Shown one piece after another: positions 1 through 8,907 of a stretch of DNA of 64,000 nt. Both the position numbers and the translations under genes were made by a program. The notes under the pieces were generated by a model, which saw nothing but the letters and a program-made list of their open reading frames with translations, had not been told where the DNA came from and ran no database searches. Numbering within the stretch: the first letter of the stretch is position 1; each line of letters opens with the position of its first letter. Source of the DNA: Ruegeria arenilitoris (GTDB taxonomy: Bacteria > Pseudomonadota > Alphaproteobacteria > Rhodobacterales > Rhodobacteraceae); the NCBI RefSeq assembly GCF_013031355.1, contig NZ_WPZO01000001.1:310001-374000 (forward strand), written 5' to 3'.

Positions 1-965
1 GTCAATTCGGCGACCAATTCGCGGGCGGTGTTTTCGTCCATGGGTTCAAGTCCCTGAACCTCGGCGACCGCCTCCTGCGTGATGTTAGCCTCGGGGTGGA
101 CCGCCTGCATGTCGGGCAGCAGCGTGTGTTGCACATAGTCCGACAGGGTTTTGCGCACCAGTTCCGCATCGCTGGATTGAACGGGGCGCATTTCCCACGC
201 AACTTCGGCCTTGCTAGCGATCACGTTATGAGCAACGCCGCCCGAGATGCGCCCGACATTGACCGTGGTCCACGGTGGCTCGAACGGGCTGCCCTTCGGT
301 GCGCGGGATTTCAGGATGTGGCGCAATTCCAGCAGCTTGCCGATATAGCGCGCCGCGTATTCTGCGGCATTCACACCGTCATCCGGGGCCGAGCTGTGGC
401 CTTCGAGGCCGACAAAGCTGGTGGTGTATTCGAAGCAACCCTTATGCCCCTCGATCACCCGCATCTCGGTAGGTTCGCCAATGATGGCGATATCCGGAAC
501 GATACCGCGCTTGGACAGGTCGTCCACGAGGTTCTGTGCGCCCAGGCAGCCGGTTTCCTCGTCATAGGTAAAGGCAAAATGAAGCGGTTGGGTAAGTTTG
601 CTGATGTCCAGCGTCTCGGCAAAGGCCAGTGCTGCGGCGATGAAGCCTTTCATGTCACAGGTGCCGCGACCATAAAGTCGACCGTCCTTCTCGGTCATCT
701 GAAATGGGTCGGTGGTCCAGTCTTGATCTGCCACCGGAACCACATCCGTGTGGCCGGACAGCAGGATGCCTCCGGGCATGTTCGGCCCCAGCGTAGCAAA
801 GACATTCGCCTTGGCTCCGGTCGCATCCCGCGTTTCGATGCAGAGCGCGCCCAGCGCCTCCAGCCGTTCGGTCAGATAGCGGATGATCTCAAGGTTGCTG
901 TCGGTGGACACCGTTTCAAAGGCGATCAGGTCGGCAAGGATTTCGGTGGTTCTCAGCAGGGTCAT
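1..965 (-). CDS. argE: Acetylornithine deacetylase-like M20 peptidase (partial, 3' end off window)
   Basis: Reading leftward from an ATG at 965, 321 codons are visible and the gene runs off the left edge without a stop. The product is an M20-family zinc amidohydrolase of the ArgE/DapE type. Visible signatures are the first metal ligand in SGHTDVVPVAD (His72), the bridging Asp in GRGTCDMKG (Asp104) and the catalytic and metal glutamates in TYDEETG (Glu136/137). The family removes acetyl groups from N-acetyl amino acids, classically N2-acetylornithine, in the cytoplasm. Its ATG overlaps the stop of the ectoine-hydrolase-like gene (ATGA), so the two are translationally coupled. That context suggests (inference) it deacylates a product of the upstream M24 enzyme rather than serving arginine synthesis. 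Confidence 0.85.
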   Translation of the reverse strand, partial: MTLLRTTEILADLIAFETVSTDSNLEIIRYLTERLEALGALCIETRDATGAKANVFATLGPNMPGGILLSGHTDVVPVADQDWTTDPFQMTEKDGRLYGRGTCDMKGFIAAALAFAETLDISKLTQPLHFAFTYDEETGCLGAQNLVDDLSKRGIVPDIAIIGEPTEMRVIEGHKGCFEYTTSFVGLEGHSSAPDDGVNAAEYAARYIGKLLELRHILKSRAPKGSPFEPPWTTVNVGRISGGVAHNVIASKAEVAWEMRPVQSSDAELVRKTLSDYVQHTLLPDMQAVHPEANITQEAVAEVQGLEPMDENTARELVAEL

Positions 966-2146
966 GGTTTCACAAATAGTTTGCGGGGCCGGTTACAGAA
1001 ACACTCGGCAGGTCCGGTTTCGGTGATCAGGATCGACTCGGTGATCTCAAGGCCCCAGTCATCCATCCAGAGGCCGGGCATGAAGTGGAAGGTCATGCCG
1101 GGTTCAAGAACGGTCTCATCCTCGGGGCGCAGGGATATGGTGCGTTCACCCCAATCCGGCGGATAGCTGAGACCCACCGGATAGCCGCAGCGCGCGCCGC
1201 GTTCGATCCCGGCGCGTTCCAGCGGGGCGGCCAGCGCCAACGCGATGTCTCGCGCTTGGTTGCCGGCACGGGCGGCGTCCAACCCGGCCTCGAGCCCTTC
1301 GGCTAGCGCAGCCTCGGCCCGTAACAAATGATCGGGCGGCTGGCCCAGAAAGACAGATCGGCAGAATGGCGTGTGATAGCGACGGTAACAGCCGGACAGT
1401 TCGAAGAATGTACACTCGCCGGATTTGAAAGGCGCGCCATCCCAAGTCAGATGCGGGGCGGCGGCATCCGGACCCGAGGGCAGCAGGGGCACGATGGCGG
1501 CGTAGTCCCCCCAATCGTCCCCCACGCCCGAGATCGCGTCGTGGTAAATCTGCGCAACCAACTCGTTCTTGCGCAGCCCGGGTTCAACCCGCTCCAGCAC
1601 GCCGTCGATCACGTGTTCTGAAATCCGGGCAGCCTTACGCATCAAGGCAATTTCTTCACCGGACTTCACAGCGCGCTGCCAGTTCACCAGCGCGTTCGCG
1701 TCGACCAGTTCAGCCTGCGGAAGTTCTGCCAGCAAAGTCAGATGCGCCTTGGCCGAGTAGTAATAATTGTCCAACTCGACTCCAATCCGGCCTGCAGCCA
1801 ATCCGCAGTCTCGGATCAATGCCGCAAGGTCCTGCATCGGGTGCCGGAGGGTTGATTGCACAAAGTGGTCCGCATAGCCGAATATCCGATCGTCCGGCAT
1901 CCAGACCGTCCGCCGTGCGCCATTGGCGTCCTGATTGCGCCCCCACCAGATCGGGTCGCGGTCATGCAGGACCAGAACGCCTTGATGTACGTAAAAGGAC
2001 CAGCCTTCATACCCCGTGAGCCACGCCATGTTCGACGGGTCCTCGACAAACAGCGCATCCAGCCCTGCCTTTGCCATGGCCGCGCGCGTCTTTGACAGCC
2101 GACGGTCATATTCGGCCTGGCTGAAGGCCGGATCGGCATGGGCCAT
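962..2146 (-). CDS. doeA: Ectoine hydrolase-like M24 protein (DoeA/EutD type)
   Basis: 394 aa, creatinase/M24 (pita-bread) fold. The N-terminal segment DPSNMAWLTGYEGWSFYVHQ and the C-terminal GLSYPPDWGERT and MPGLWMDDWGLEITES stretches match what I know of DoeA/EutD, which opens the ectoine ring to N-acetyl-diaminobutyrate. The usual M24 metal ligands are lost: the D-x(10)-D pair is replaced by Glu and Pro in FELSGCYRRYHTPFCR, as expected for the metal-independent branch. The start ATG has AAGGGAG about 7 nt upstream. It overlaps the downstream ArgE-like gene and is divergent from the PLP enzyme at 2233. No uehABC, eutC, doeB, ssd or atf neighbour is visible, so the substrate may be an ectoine relative. 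Confidence 0.72.
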   Translation of the reverse strand: MAHADPAFSQAEYDRRLSKTRAAMAKAGLDALFVEDPSNMAWLTGYEGWSFYVHQGVLVLHDRDPIWWGRNQDANGARRTVWMPDDRIFGYADHFVQSTLRHPMQDLAALIRDCGLAAGRIGVELDNYYYSAKAHLTLLAELPQAELVDANALVNWQRAVKSGEEIALMRKAARISEHVIDGVLERVEPGLRKNELVAQIYHDAISGVGDDWGDYAAIVPLLPSGPDAAAPHLTWDGAPFKSGECTFFELSGCYRRYHTPFCRSVFLGQPPDHLLRAEAALAEGLEAGLDAARAGNQARDIALALAAPLERAGIERGARCGYPVGLSYPPDWGERTISLRPEDETVLEPGMTFHFMPGLWMDDWGLEITESILITETGPAECFCNRPRKLFVKP

Positions 2147-2232
2147 GGGCTGCTCCCTTCGGTGACTGAGTTTTGTTGACAGAACTAGACGAATCCGATC
2201 ACGTCAATGGGCAACACAGGGAAGACACTCAG

Positions 2233-3276
2233 TTGAAAATCACATCCAACCCGTATCGTGCCGGTCAGAAACTGATTGATGGCGCACCGTTTCCGTCTAC
2301 GAATGTGGCGCGCGCCTCGGAATTGATCGCGCGTTGCCTGTCCGCTGACGAGACCCCATTGACCGAAGTTCCGGGGCTGGCGGATGTCGCGCACCTCTGG
2401 GTCAAGGATGAACGTGGACGGATGGGGCTGGGGTCGTTCAAGGCCTTGGGCGCGGCCTATGTTATCGCGCGCCATGCGGCAGAGACTGCCGAAACGCCGG
2501 ACACCGCAACGCTGTCGGGCCGCACCTATGTCACGGCCAGCGCGGGCAATCACGGGTTAAGCGTGGCGTCAGGCGCGCGCAGGTTTGGGGCGGATGCCGT
2601 GGTCTACATCGCTGATACCGTGCCCGAGAGCTTTGCCGAACGCCTGCGTGATCAGGGCGCAAGGGTTGTGCGTGAAGGGGCGGATTACGCCGCCAGTATG
2701 GACGCCGCCAGTAAAGCTGCGAGCGACAACAACTGGACATTGCTCTCGGACAGTTCGTGGGAGGGGTACTACGATCTACCGCATACTCTGATGGAGGGGT
2801 ATTTGCAGATGGCGGCCGAGGCCGCGCGGCAATGCCCTCAGGTGCCGACCCATATCATGCTGCAGGCCGGTGTCGGTGGAATGGCCGGCGCTGTTGCGGC
2901 CTATGCGCGAACCGTCTGGGGGGATGCACCGCAAATCATCGTGGTCGAACCCGAAGCGGCTCCGGCCCTGCAGGCCAGTATCGAGGCAGGTGCCTGCGTT
3001 TTTGCCGATGGCCCCGACAGCGTGATGGGACGGCTCGATTGCAAAGAGCCGTCGTTGATTGCTTTGAATGGTCTTGCGCGCGACGCAGATAGTTTCCTAA
3101 CCCTTTCTGATGAGCAGGTGACCGAGCATCTTCCAGCTATGGGCGCGGCGGGTATCGCCACCACCGCGTCAGGCGGGGCAGGGGTTGCCGCCGTCATGAA
3201 TGCCCAAGTGCGCGAAGCCCTGGGCATCGGCCCCGATGCCCGTGTCCTGTGTTTCCTGTCCGAGATCGCCGAATGA
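2233..3276 (+). CDS. Diaminopropionate ammonia-lyase-like PLP enzyme
   Basis: 347 aa, fold type II PLP enzyme of the threonine-dehydratase superfamily. The PLP lysine is in LGSFKALGAAY, the phosphate/substrate loop is SAGNHGLSVA and the glycine-rich loop is LQAGVGGMAGAV. The segments WTLLSDSSWEGYYDLP and TASGGAGVAAV follow diaminopropionate ammonia-lyase more closely than threonine dehydratase. EutB of hydroxyectoine catabolism belongs to the same superfamily. An open frame extends to a TTG at 2173, but TTG 2233 has AGGGAAG about 8 nt upstream and gives the family-like start MKITSNPYRAG. A TTGACA at 2176-2181 could be a -35 box, which also argues against the longer start. The stop overlaps the next ATG (ATGA). 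Confidence 0.75.
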   Translation: MKITSNPYRAGQKLIDGAPFPSTNVARASELIARCLSADETPLTEVPGLADVAHLWVKDERGRMGLGSFKALGAAYVIARHAAETAETPDTATLSGRTYVTASAGNHGLSVASGARRFGADAVVYIADTVPESFAERLRDQGARVVREGADYAASMDAASKAASDNNWTLLSDSSWEGYYDLPHTLMEGYLQMAAEAARQCPQVPTHIMLQAGVGGMAGAVAAYARTVWGDAPQIIVVEPEAAPALQASIEAGACVFADGPDSVMGRLDCKEPSLIALNGLARDADSFLTLSDEQVTEHLPAMGAAGIATTASGGAGVAAVMNAQVREALGIGPDARVLCFLSEIAE

Positions 3277-4418
3277 GAGGTTTTGAGACGTCCGAATTCG
3301 GCGTGCGAACGGAACGCGCGCAACGCCGGATGGCGCAGGTGGGCCTTTCGGCTCTGTTGCTGACGACCGAGCCCGAGATCCGCTATTTCACCGGCTACCT
3401 GACCCGGTTCTGGGAAAGCCCGACGCGTCCGTGGTTCCTGATCCTCCCAGTTTCGGGCAAACCGATTGCAGTGATTCCATCGATCGGGGCGGCGCTGATG
3501 TCGCAGACTTGGGTGGATGATATCCGCACCTGGAGCGCCCCGGACCTTACCGACGATGGTGTCAGCCTGCTGGCCGATACTCTGCGCGAGGTTTGCCCGG
3601 AGGATGCGGTCATCGGTCTGCCGGATGGGCACGAGACTCATGTCCGTATGCCGCTGGCGGACCTGAACCGGTTGAAGCAGCAGGTGGGGAACCGGGTTTT
3701 GGGCAGCGACGAAGGTATTCTCCGCGCCCTTCGGATGGTCAAATCCCCGGCTGAGATTGCGAAGATCGAAACCGCCTGCGCCATTGCGGGGCGCGCCTTT
3801 CAGCGCGTGCCCGAGATTGCCAGTGAAGGCGTCGCGCTGGACGAAGTCTTCCGCCGATTCCAGATGCTGTGTCTGGAAGAGGGCGCGGACTGGGTGCCGT
3901 ACCTTGCGGGCGGGGCTGAACAGGGGGGATATGCTGACGTGATCTCACCGGCCCGTGCCTCCGCGTTGGCACCCGGCGATGTTCTGATGCTGGATACCGG
4001 GCTGGTTTGGGACGGGTACTTCTGCGACTTCGACCGTAATTGGTCGATCGGAGCGGCCAGCCCACAGGTGCGAGATGCCTATGCGACGCTGATCGAAGCC
4101 TCGGATGCCGCATTCGAGACTGCGCGCCCCGGTGCAACGGCGGCGGAGCTGTTTCACGTCATGAACAAGGTGCTGTCCCGTACTTCAGGTGAAACAGGCG
4201 AAGGGCGGTTGGGACATGGCCTGGGAATGTCGCTGACGGAATGGCCGTCTCTGATCCCCACCGATCACACGGTGCTTGAGCCGGGAATGGTTCTGACGCT
4301 GGAACCTGGCATCGCTGTGGGCGACAAAATCCTGGTGCATGAGGAAAACATAGTGATCACCGAAGGGGCGCCACGGTTCATCAGCCCCAGAATCGGTCCG
4401 GAGTTGCCCGAGATATGA
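3273..4418 (+). CDS. Metal-dependent M24 aminopeptidase P-like hydrolase
   Basis: 381 aa, two-domain Xaa-Pro peptidase/creatinase-like protein. All five M24 metal ligands can be read: Asp241 and Asp252 (LDTGLVWDGYFCDFDR), His315 (GHGLGMS), Glu344 (LTLEPGI) and Glu358 (HEENIVI). It is therefore probably a genuine metallohydrolase, unlike the other two M24 proteins in this locus. The ATG overlaps the upstream PLP-enzyme stop and its own TGA overlaps the next ATG, so three genes are chained. By context it probably cleaves a C-N bond (amide, cyclic amidine or Xaa-Pro-like) in the compound imported by the adjacent ABC system. The substrate is not determinable from sequence. Confidence 0.78.
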   Translation: MRGFETSEFGVRTERAQRRMAQVGLSALLLTTEPEIRYFTGYLTRFWESPTRPWFLILPVSGKPIAVIPSIGAALMSQTWVDDIRTWSAPDLTDDGVSLLADTLREVCPEDAVIGLPDGHETHVRMPLADLNRLKQQVGNRVLGSDEGILRALRMVKSPAEIAKIETACAIAGRAFQRVPEIASEGVALDEVFRRFQMLCLEEGADWVPYLAGGAEQGGYADVISPARASALAPGDVLMLDTGLVWDGYFCDFDRNWSIGAASPQVRDAYATLIEASDAAFETARPGATAAELFHVMNKVLSRTSGETGEGRLGHGLGMSLTEWPSLIPTDHTVLEPGMVLTLEPGIAVGDKILVHEENIVITEGAPRFISPRIGPELPEI

Positions 4419-5122
4419 GTTATCTGCCCTACACGCTGGACAAGGACGATCCCGACGCCCCGCCAATGGGGTTGATCGTGTTGCAAACCGACGAAACGAT
4501 CGAGCCCGAGTTTAACGCCTATTTCGCAGACCGGCGTGCGCCGATCTATGTTTCGCGTATTCCCAGCGGGGCGGAGGTGACGACGGATTCGCTGGCGGAA
4601 ATGGAGAAAGCTCTGCCTGCCGCAGCAGACTTGCTGCCCAAGATTCGCCCTTACAAGGTAGTCGGATACGGATGCACGTCGGCCAGTTCGGTTATCGGGT
4701 CCGACCAGATCGAACGGATGGTGCAAAAAACCTGCGAAACGGCAGTGGTCACGAACCCTCTGCGTGCGGCGTCCGCCTGTGCGAACCACCTAGGCGTGTC
4801 TAAGTTTGCGCTGTTGTCACCCTATATCGAAGAAGTGAACGAACCGCTGCGACGGGCCTTTGCCAAAAACGGGGTTTTCATGGACGTTTTCGGCTCGTTC
4901 GGAGAGGCGGAAGAATCGAAAGTTGTACGCATTTCGCAGCGGTCCGTGGTGGATGCAGCACTGAGTCTCGGCGCTGATCCATCGGTTGAGGCTGTTTTCA
5001 TAAGCTGCACGAATCTAAGAACATTTGATGCTATCCCCGAGATCGCAAGCCGCCTGAAAAAGCCGGTTTTGTCCAGCAATCAAAGCCTTGCATGGCACAT
5101 GCGGAAACTGAATTCCGCTTAA
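4415..5122 (+). CDS. EutA-like Asp/Glu racemase-fold protein (maleate isomerase family)
   Basis: 235 aa cytoplasmic protein of the Asp/Glu/hydantoin racemase superfamily, in the subgroup of maleate cis-trans isomerase, arylmalonate decarboxylase and EutA. The two active-site cysteines are visible: Cys87 in GYGCTSASSVIG and Cys198 in FISCTNLRTFD. In hydroxyectoine users EutA acts with EutB and EutC to convert hydroxyectoine to ectoine. Here an EutB-superfamily enzyme is two genes upstream but no EutC-like gene is present. Last gene of a chain of overlapping genes starting at 2233. No terminator is evident before potA, so read-through into the transporter is possible. Confidence 0.75.
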   Translation: MSYLPYTLDKDDPDAPPMGLIVLQTDETIEPEFNAYFADRRAPIYVSRIPSGAEVTTDSLAEMEKALPAAADLLPKIRPYKVVGYGCTSASSVIGSDQIERMVQKTCETAVVTNPLRAASACANHLGVSKFALLSPYIEEVNEPLRRAFAKNGVFMDVFGSFGEAEESKVVRISQRSVVDAALSLGADPSVEAVFISCTNLRTFDAIPEIASRLKKPVLSSNQSLAWHMRKLNSA

Positions 5123-5269
5123 TGGTGATGCAGGCGCAATCGAAAATGTCTGACCTTTGTCACATTTTGGTTGCACGCCGCGTCTCGCTTGTCCTTTAAT
5201 GAGGCCAATAGGTCGTTGAGATCCGGATAAACCGGGCAAACAGCAGACCACAGGGAGCCAAGTTGGTAT

Positions 5270-6361
5270 ATGTCAAATGACGCAGCGTTCGTCGAGTTTC
5301 AGCGTGTCCAGAAGTCTTATGATGGCGAAGTACTCGTTGTAAAAGATCTAAACCTCTCAATGCCAAAAGGTGAGTTTCTGACAATGCTGGGCCCGTCGGG
5401 GTCCGGTAAGACAACTTGCCTGATGATGCTGGCCGGGTTTGAAACCGCCACACACGGCGAAATCATGTTGGATGGGAAGCCGATCAACAACATCCCGCCG
5501 CACAAGCGCGGGATCGGGATGGTATTCCAGAACTACGCCCTGTTCCCGCATATGACTGTGGCCGAGAACCTCTCGTTTCCGCTGGAAGTGCGGAAGATGG
5601 GCAAGGATCAGCGCGAGGAAAAGGTAAAGCGGGCGCTGGATATGGTGCAGATGGGCGCCTTTGGCAGCCGTCGTCCGGCGCAACTGTCGGGTGGTCAGCA
5701 GCAGCGGATCGCTCTGGCGCGGGCCCTGGTGTTTGAACCTGAACTGGTTCTGATGGACGAACCGCTGGGCGCGCTGGACAAACAGCTGCGTGAGCATATG
5801 CAGTTCGAAATCACCCGTCTGGCGCATGAACTGGGGATCACCACCGTTTACGTGACGCACGACCAGACCGAAGCGCTGACGATGTCTGATCGTGTTGCCG
5901 TGTTCGATGATGGCCGTATCCAGCAGCTGGCTCCGCCAGACCTTCTGTATGAAGAACCAGAAAATAGCTTTGTTGCGCAATTCATTGGTGAAAACAACAC
6001 ATTGGAAGGCGTTGTTAAGTCAATCGACGGCGACTCGTGCGTGGTTGTTCTGGATGACGGGTCCGAGATTGATGCCAAGCCGGTGAACGTCCATAAAGCT
6101 GGTGATCGGACCAAGGTTTCGATCCGCCCTGAACGCGTCGAATTCAACAAGGATCGTCTGCACGCCGATGCGCATACGCTGAAGGCCACGGTGAAAGAGT
6201 TCATCTATATGGGCGACGTGTTCCGCTTTCGCCTGTCCGTTGCAGGCAATGATGACTTCATCATCAAGACCCGGAACGCGCCGGACGCGGTCAAGTTGCG
6301 CCCCGGCCAAGAGGTCGAGATCGGGTGGCTGGCACAAGACTGCCGGGCGCTGGACGCCTGA
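5270..6361 (+). CDS. potA: ABC importer ATPase, polyamine-type (PotA)
   Basis: 363 aa ATP-binding subunit that energises the PotB/PotC permease pair at the inner membrane. Walker A is LGPSGSGKTT, the signature motif is LSGGQQQRIALARAL, Walker B is LVLMDEPLGALDK and the H-loop is YVTHDQTEAL. A C-terminal TOBE-type regulatory domain follows from about residue 280. Length and layout are typical of PotA/CysA-class import ATPases. It heads a potA-potD-potB-potC order followed by creatinase. The 147-bp gap upstream is the likely promoter region. The substrate is set by PotD, not by this subunit. Confidence 0.9.
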   Translation: MSNDAAFVEFQRVQKSYDGEVLVVKDLNLSMPKGEFLTMLGPSGSGKTTCLMMLAGFETATHGEIMLDGKPINNIPPHKRGIGMVFQNYALFPHMTVAENLSFPLEVRKMGKDQREEKVKRALDMVQMGAFGSRRPAQLSGGQQQRIALARALVFEPELVLMDEPLGALDKQLREHMQFEITRLAHELGITTVYVTHDQTEALTMSDRVAVFDDGRIQQLAPPDLLYEEPENSFVAQFIGENNTLEGVVKSIDGDSCVVVLDDGSEIDAKPVNVHKAGDRTKVSIRPERVEFNKDRLHADAHTLKATVKEFIYMGDVFRFRLSVAGNDDFIIKTRNAPDAVKLRPGQEVEIGWLAQDCRALDA

Positions 6362-6472
6362 TACAGGAATTCCCCGTGTGATCCGCCCGGGTGCGCGGGA
6401 CATTAGATGATCGGGTTGCCCCGTGATCCGATCTTCAAAGCTAAAATTAACGGGTATAACAGGGAGTTAACA

Positions 6473-7564
6473 ATGAAAGTTACCATAACCACTCTGATGG
6501 CGAGTGCACTTGCCGCGGTTGCCGGTGGCGCGATGGCCCAGGAGATGACGATCGTCTCGTGGGGCGGCGCATACTCCAAATCGCAGTTGAAAGCTTATCA
6601 CGAGCCCTATTCGGAAAAGACCGGTATCACCATCCTGAATGACGACAGCTCGAACGAAGCGGTCGCCAAGCTGCGTGCGATGAACGAAGCGGGCAACATC
6701 ACCTGGGATGTGGTTGACGTTGTGGCCTCGGATGCGATCCGTCTGTGCGACGAAGGTCTGGCGATGGAAATCGATCATGACACGATGCTGGAGCCAGCGC
6801 CCGATGGGTCGCCGGCCTCCGAGGATTTCGGTGAACTGATTGTCAGCGACTGCTACATCCCGAGCATCGTATATTCGACCACCTTCGGATATCGCACTGA
6901 CCTGGTGGGCGACAACCCTCCGACCGAAATCTGCGCAGTGTTCGATCTGGAAACCTATCCGGGTAAACGCTCGCTGGAGAAACGCCCGATCAACAACATG
7001 GAATGGGCGCTGCTGTGTGACGGCGTTGCCAAGGACGACGTCTATGACGTGCTGGCAACCCCGGAAGGGCAGGATCAGGCGCTGGCCAAGCTGGACACCA
7101 TCAAGGACAGCGTCGTGTGGTGGTCTGCAGGGGCCGACACGCCGCAGCTGCTGGCCGATGGCGAGGTTGTCATGGGCTCGACCTATAACGGTCGTCTGTT
7201 CAGCGTGATCGAAGAGCAGAACCAGCCGGTTGCGATGCTGTGGGACGCGCAGGTGTTTGACATTGACGGTTGGATTATTCCTGCTGGTCTGGATGAAGAG
7301 CGCAAGCAACGCGCGCTGGATTACCTGCGCTTCGCGACCGACACGCAACGTTTGGCGGATCAGGCCAAGTACATCTCGTACGGTCCGGCCCGTGCCTCGT
7401 CGGCACCGCTGGTTGGTCAGCACGCTGAACTGGGCATCGACATGGCACCGCACATGCCGACTGATCCGGAAAACGCCAAGAACACGTTCCTGTACAACTA
7501 CGAGTTCTGGGCTGATTACCGCGACGATATCGACGCGAAATTCCAGGCATGGCTGGCACAATAA
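6473..7564 (+). CDS. potD: ABC importer periplasmic binding protein, polyamine-type (PotD)
   Basis: 363 aa extracellular solute-binding protein of the PotD/PotF family. ATG 6473 is preferred over an upstream in-frame ATG at 6407 because it has AGGGAG at 6461-6466 and begins a clean signal peptide, with likely cleavage after AMA at residue 22. The mature protein starts QEMTIVSWGGAYSK, a hallmark of this family. The usual ligands are linear di- and polyamines or related cationic compounds. Clustering with creatinase makes a guanidino or betaine-like cation a reasonable alternative (inference). A strong stem-loop follows the stop codon. Confidence 0.88.
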   Translation: MKVTITTLMASALAAVAGGAMAQEMTIVSWGGAYSKSQLKAYHEPYSEKTGITILNDDSSNEAVAKLRAMNEAGNITWDVVDVVASDAIRLCDEGLAMEIDHDTMLEPAPDGSPASEDFGELIVSDCYIPSIVYSTTFGYRTDLVGDNPPTEICAVFDLETYPGKRSLEKRPINNMEWALLCDGVAKDDVYDVLATPEGQDQALAKLDTIKDSVVWWSAGADTPQLLADGEVVMGSTYNGRLFSVIEEQNQPVAMLWDAQVFDIDGWIIPAGLDEERKQRALDYLRFATDTQRLADQAKYISYGPARASSAPLVGQHAELGIDMAPHMPTDPENAKNTFLYNYEFWADYRDDIDAKFQAWLAQ

Positions 7565-7582
7565 GCCTGTCTTGAAACGCAA

Positions 7583-7608
7583 GGTTGGGGCCACCAATGG
7601 CCCCGACC
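7583..7608 (+). other. Stem-loop between potD and potB
   Basis: Two 11-nt arms (7583-7593 and 7598-7608) pair fully, with one G-U wobble, around a 4-nt loop. No T-run follows, so this is more likely an RNA-stabilising or attenuating hairpin that raises binding-protein expression over permease expression, as known for other binding-protein operons, than a full terminator. Confidence 0.55.
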
Positions 7609-7630
7609 CACCAAAGACCAAGGGACGCAG

Positions 7631-8902
7631 ATGACTGACGCTACTCAATCCGGTCCGATGCTGGCCGCCGATGGCACGCCACTGAAGAAATCGCTGGCGC
7701 GATCCCTGCGCCGCCGCAAACTACGGGCGCTGGCCCTAATTGCGCCCTTGCTGTTGTTTGTAATGCTCTCGTTCGTGATCCCGATCGTGTCGATGTTGAT
7801 GCGTTCGGTTGAGAACGGCATCGTTGCTGAAACGCTCCCACTGACTGTGGTTGAGCTGCAGAACTGGGATGCCGAAGGTGGAGAGCTACCCGACGAAGCT
7901 CTGTACGCCGCGTTTATAAAAGACATGATCGTGGCCGTTGAGGCGAAAACGCATACGAGACTTGGCACACGCCTGAACTATGAGCAGACGGGCATGTCCT
8001 CGATGTTCCGGAAATCAGGGCGTAATATCAAGCGCTTGGACCCCGAAGCTGATGCACCGTTCAAGGAAAAGCTGATCGAGATTCACGACGGCTGGGGCGA
8101 TGTCGAGACCTGGCGCACGATCAAAACCCATGCGGTTCCGATCACGAACGGTTATTTCCTGAACGCCGTCGACATGCGTCGAACACCCGAAGGTGCGCAG
8201 GCACAGCCCGAGGACAAACAGATCCTGATCAAACTGTTTGGCCGTACGTTGATGATGTCGCTGATCATTACCGGTGCCTGCATTCTGTTGGCCTATCCGG
8301 TTTCGTATCTGCTGGCGACGCTGCCAATGCGTGTGTCGAACCTGCTGATGATCCTGGTGTTGCTTCCCTTCTGGACGTCGCTGCTGGTGCGAACCTCTGC
8401 GTGGAAAGTCATGTTGCAGCAGCAGGGCGTGATCAACGAAACGCTCGTTTGGCTGGGTTTGGTCGCTGATGACGCACGGCTTGTGATCATCAATAACCAG
8501 TTTGGCACGATTATCGCGATGACCCACATTTTGCTGCCGTTCATGATCCTGCCGATGTATTCGGTGATGCAGACGATCCCGCCGTCCTATACCCGCGCGG
8601 CCAAGTCGATGGGGGCGACCAACTGGACGACCTTCTGGCGGATCTACTTCCCGCAATCCATTCCGGGCATAGGCGCGGGGTCGATCCTCGTGTTCATTCT
8701 GGCCATCGGCTACTACATCACGCCCGAGATCGTGGGCGGCACCAAAGGTGTCTTCATCTCTAACCGGATTGCCTATCACATCTCGTCCTCGCTGAACTGG
8801 GGTCTGGCTGCGGCGTTGGGGACGATCCTGCTGGCGGTCGTTCTGTTGCTCTACTGGTGCTACGACAAGATCGTGGGCATCGATAACGTGAAACTGGGAT
8901 AA
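7631..8902 (+). CDS. potB: ABC importer permease, PotB-type with enlarged periplasmic loop
   Basis: 423 aa inner-membrane permease. TM1 is at about residues 33-57. A hydrophilic stretch of about 135 residues (60-195) follows before the core five-helix BPD_transp_1 domain, which begins near ILIKLFGRTLMMSLII. The EAA-type coupling loop is read at YTRAAKSMGATNWTTFWRIYF. Classical PotB is about 280 aa, so the first periplasmic loop is greatly enlarged. It starts 66 bp after potD and ends 5 bp before potC. The insertion may contact the binding protein or a specific ligand (inference). Confidence 0.87.
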   Translation: MTDATQSGPMLAADGTPLKKSLARSLRRRKLRALALIAPLLLFVMLSFVIPIVSMLMRSVENGIVAETLPLTVVELQNWDAEGGELPDEALYAAFIKDMIVAVEAKTHTRLGTRLNYEQTGMSSMFRKSGRNIKRLDPEADAPFKEKLIEIHDGWGDVETWRTIKTHAVPITNGYFLNAVDMRRTPEGAQAQPEDKQILIKLFGRTLMMSLIITGACILLAYPVSYLLATLPMRVSNLLMILVLLPFWTSLLVRTSAWKVMLQQQGVINETLVWLGLVADDARLVIINNQFGTIIAMTHILLPFMILPMYSVMQTIPPSYTRAAKSMGATNWTTFWRIYFPQSIPGIGAGSILVFILAIGYYITPEIVGGTKGVFISNRIAYHISSSLNWGLAAALGTILLAVVLLLYWCYDKIVGIDNVKLG

Positions 8903-8907
8903 AGATC

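Noticed and set aside
45..60. GGTTCAAGTCC-like sequence resembling a tRNA T-loop
   Set aside because: It lies in the coding frame of the ArgE-like gene and no cloverleaf can be formed around it.
96..1166. Long plus-strand open frame of about 350 codons at the left edge
   Set aside because: It is antisense to the ArgE-like frame, which carries all M20 motifs; its translation has no family features.
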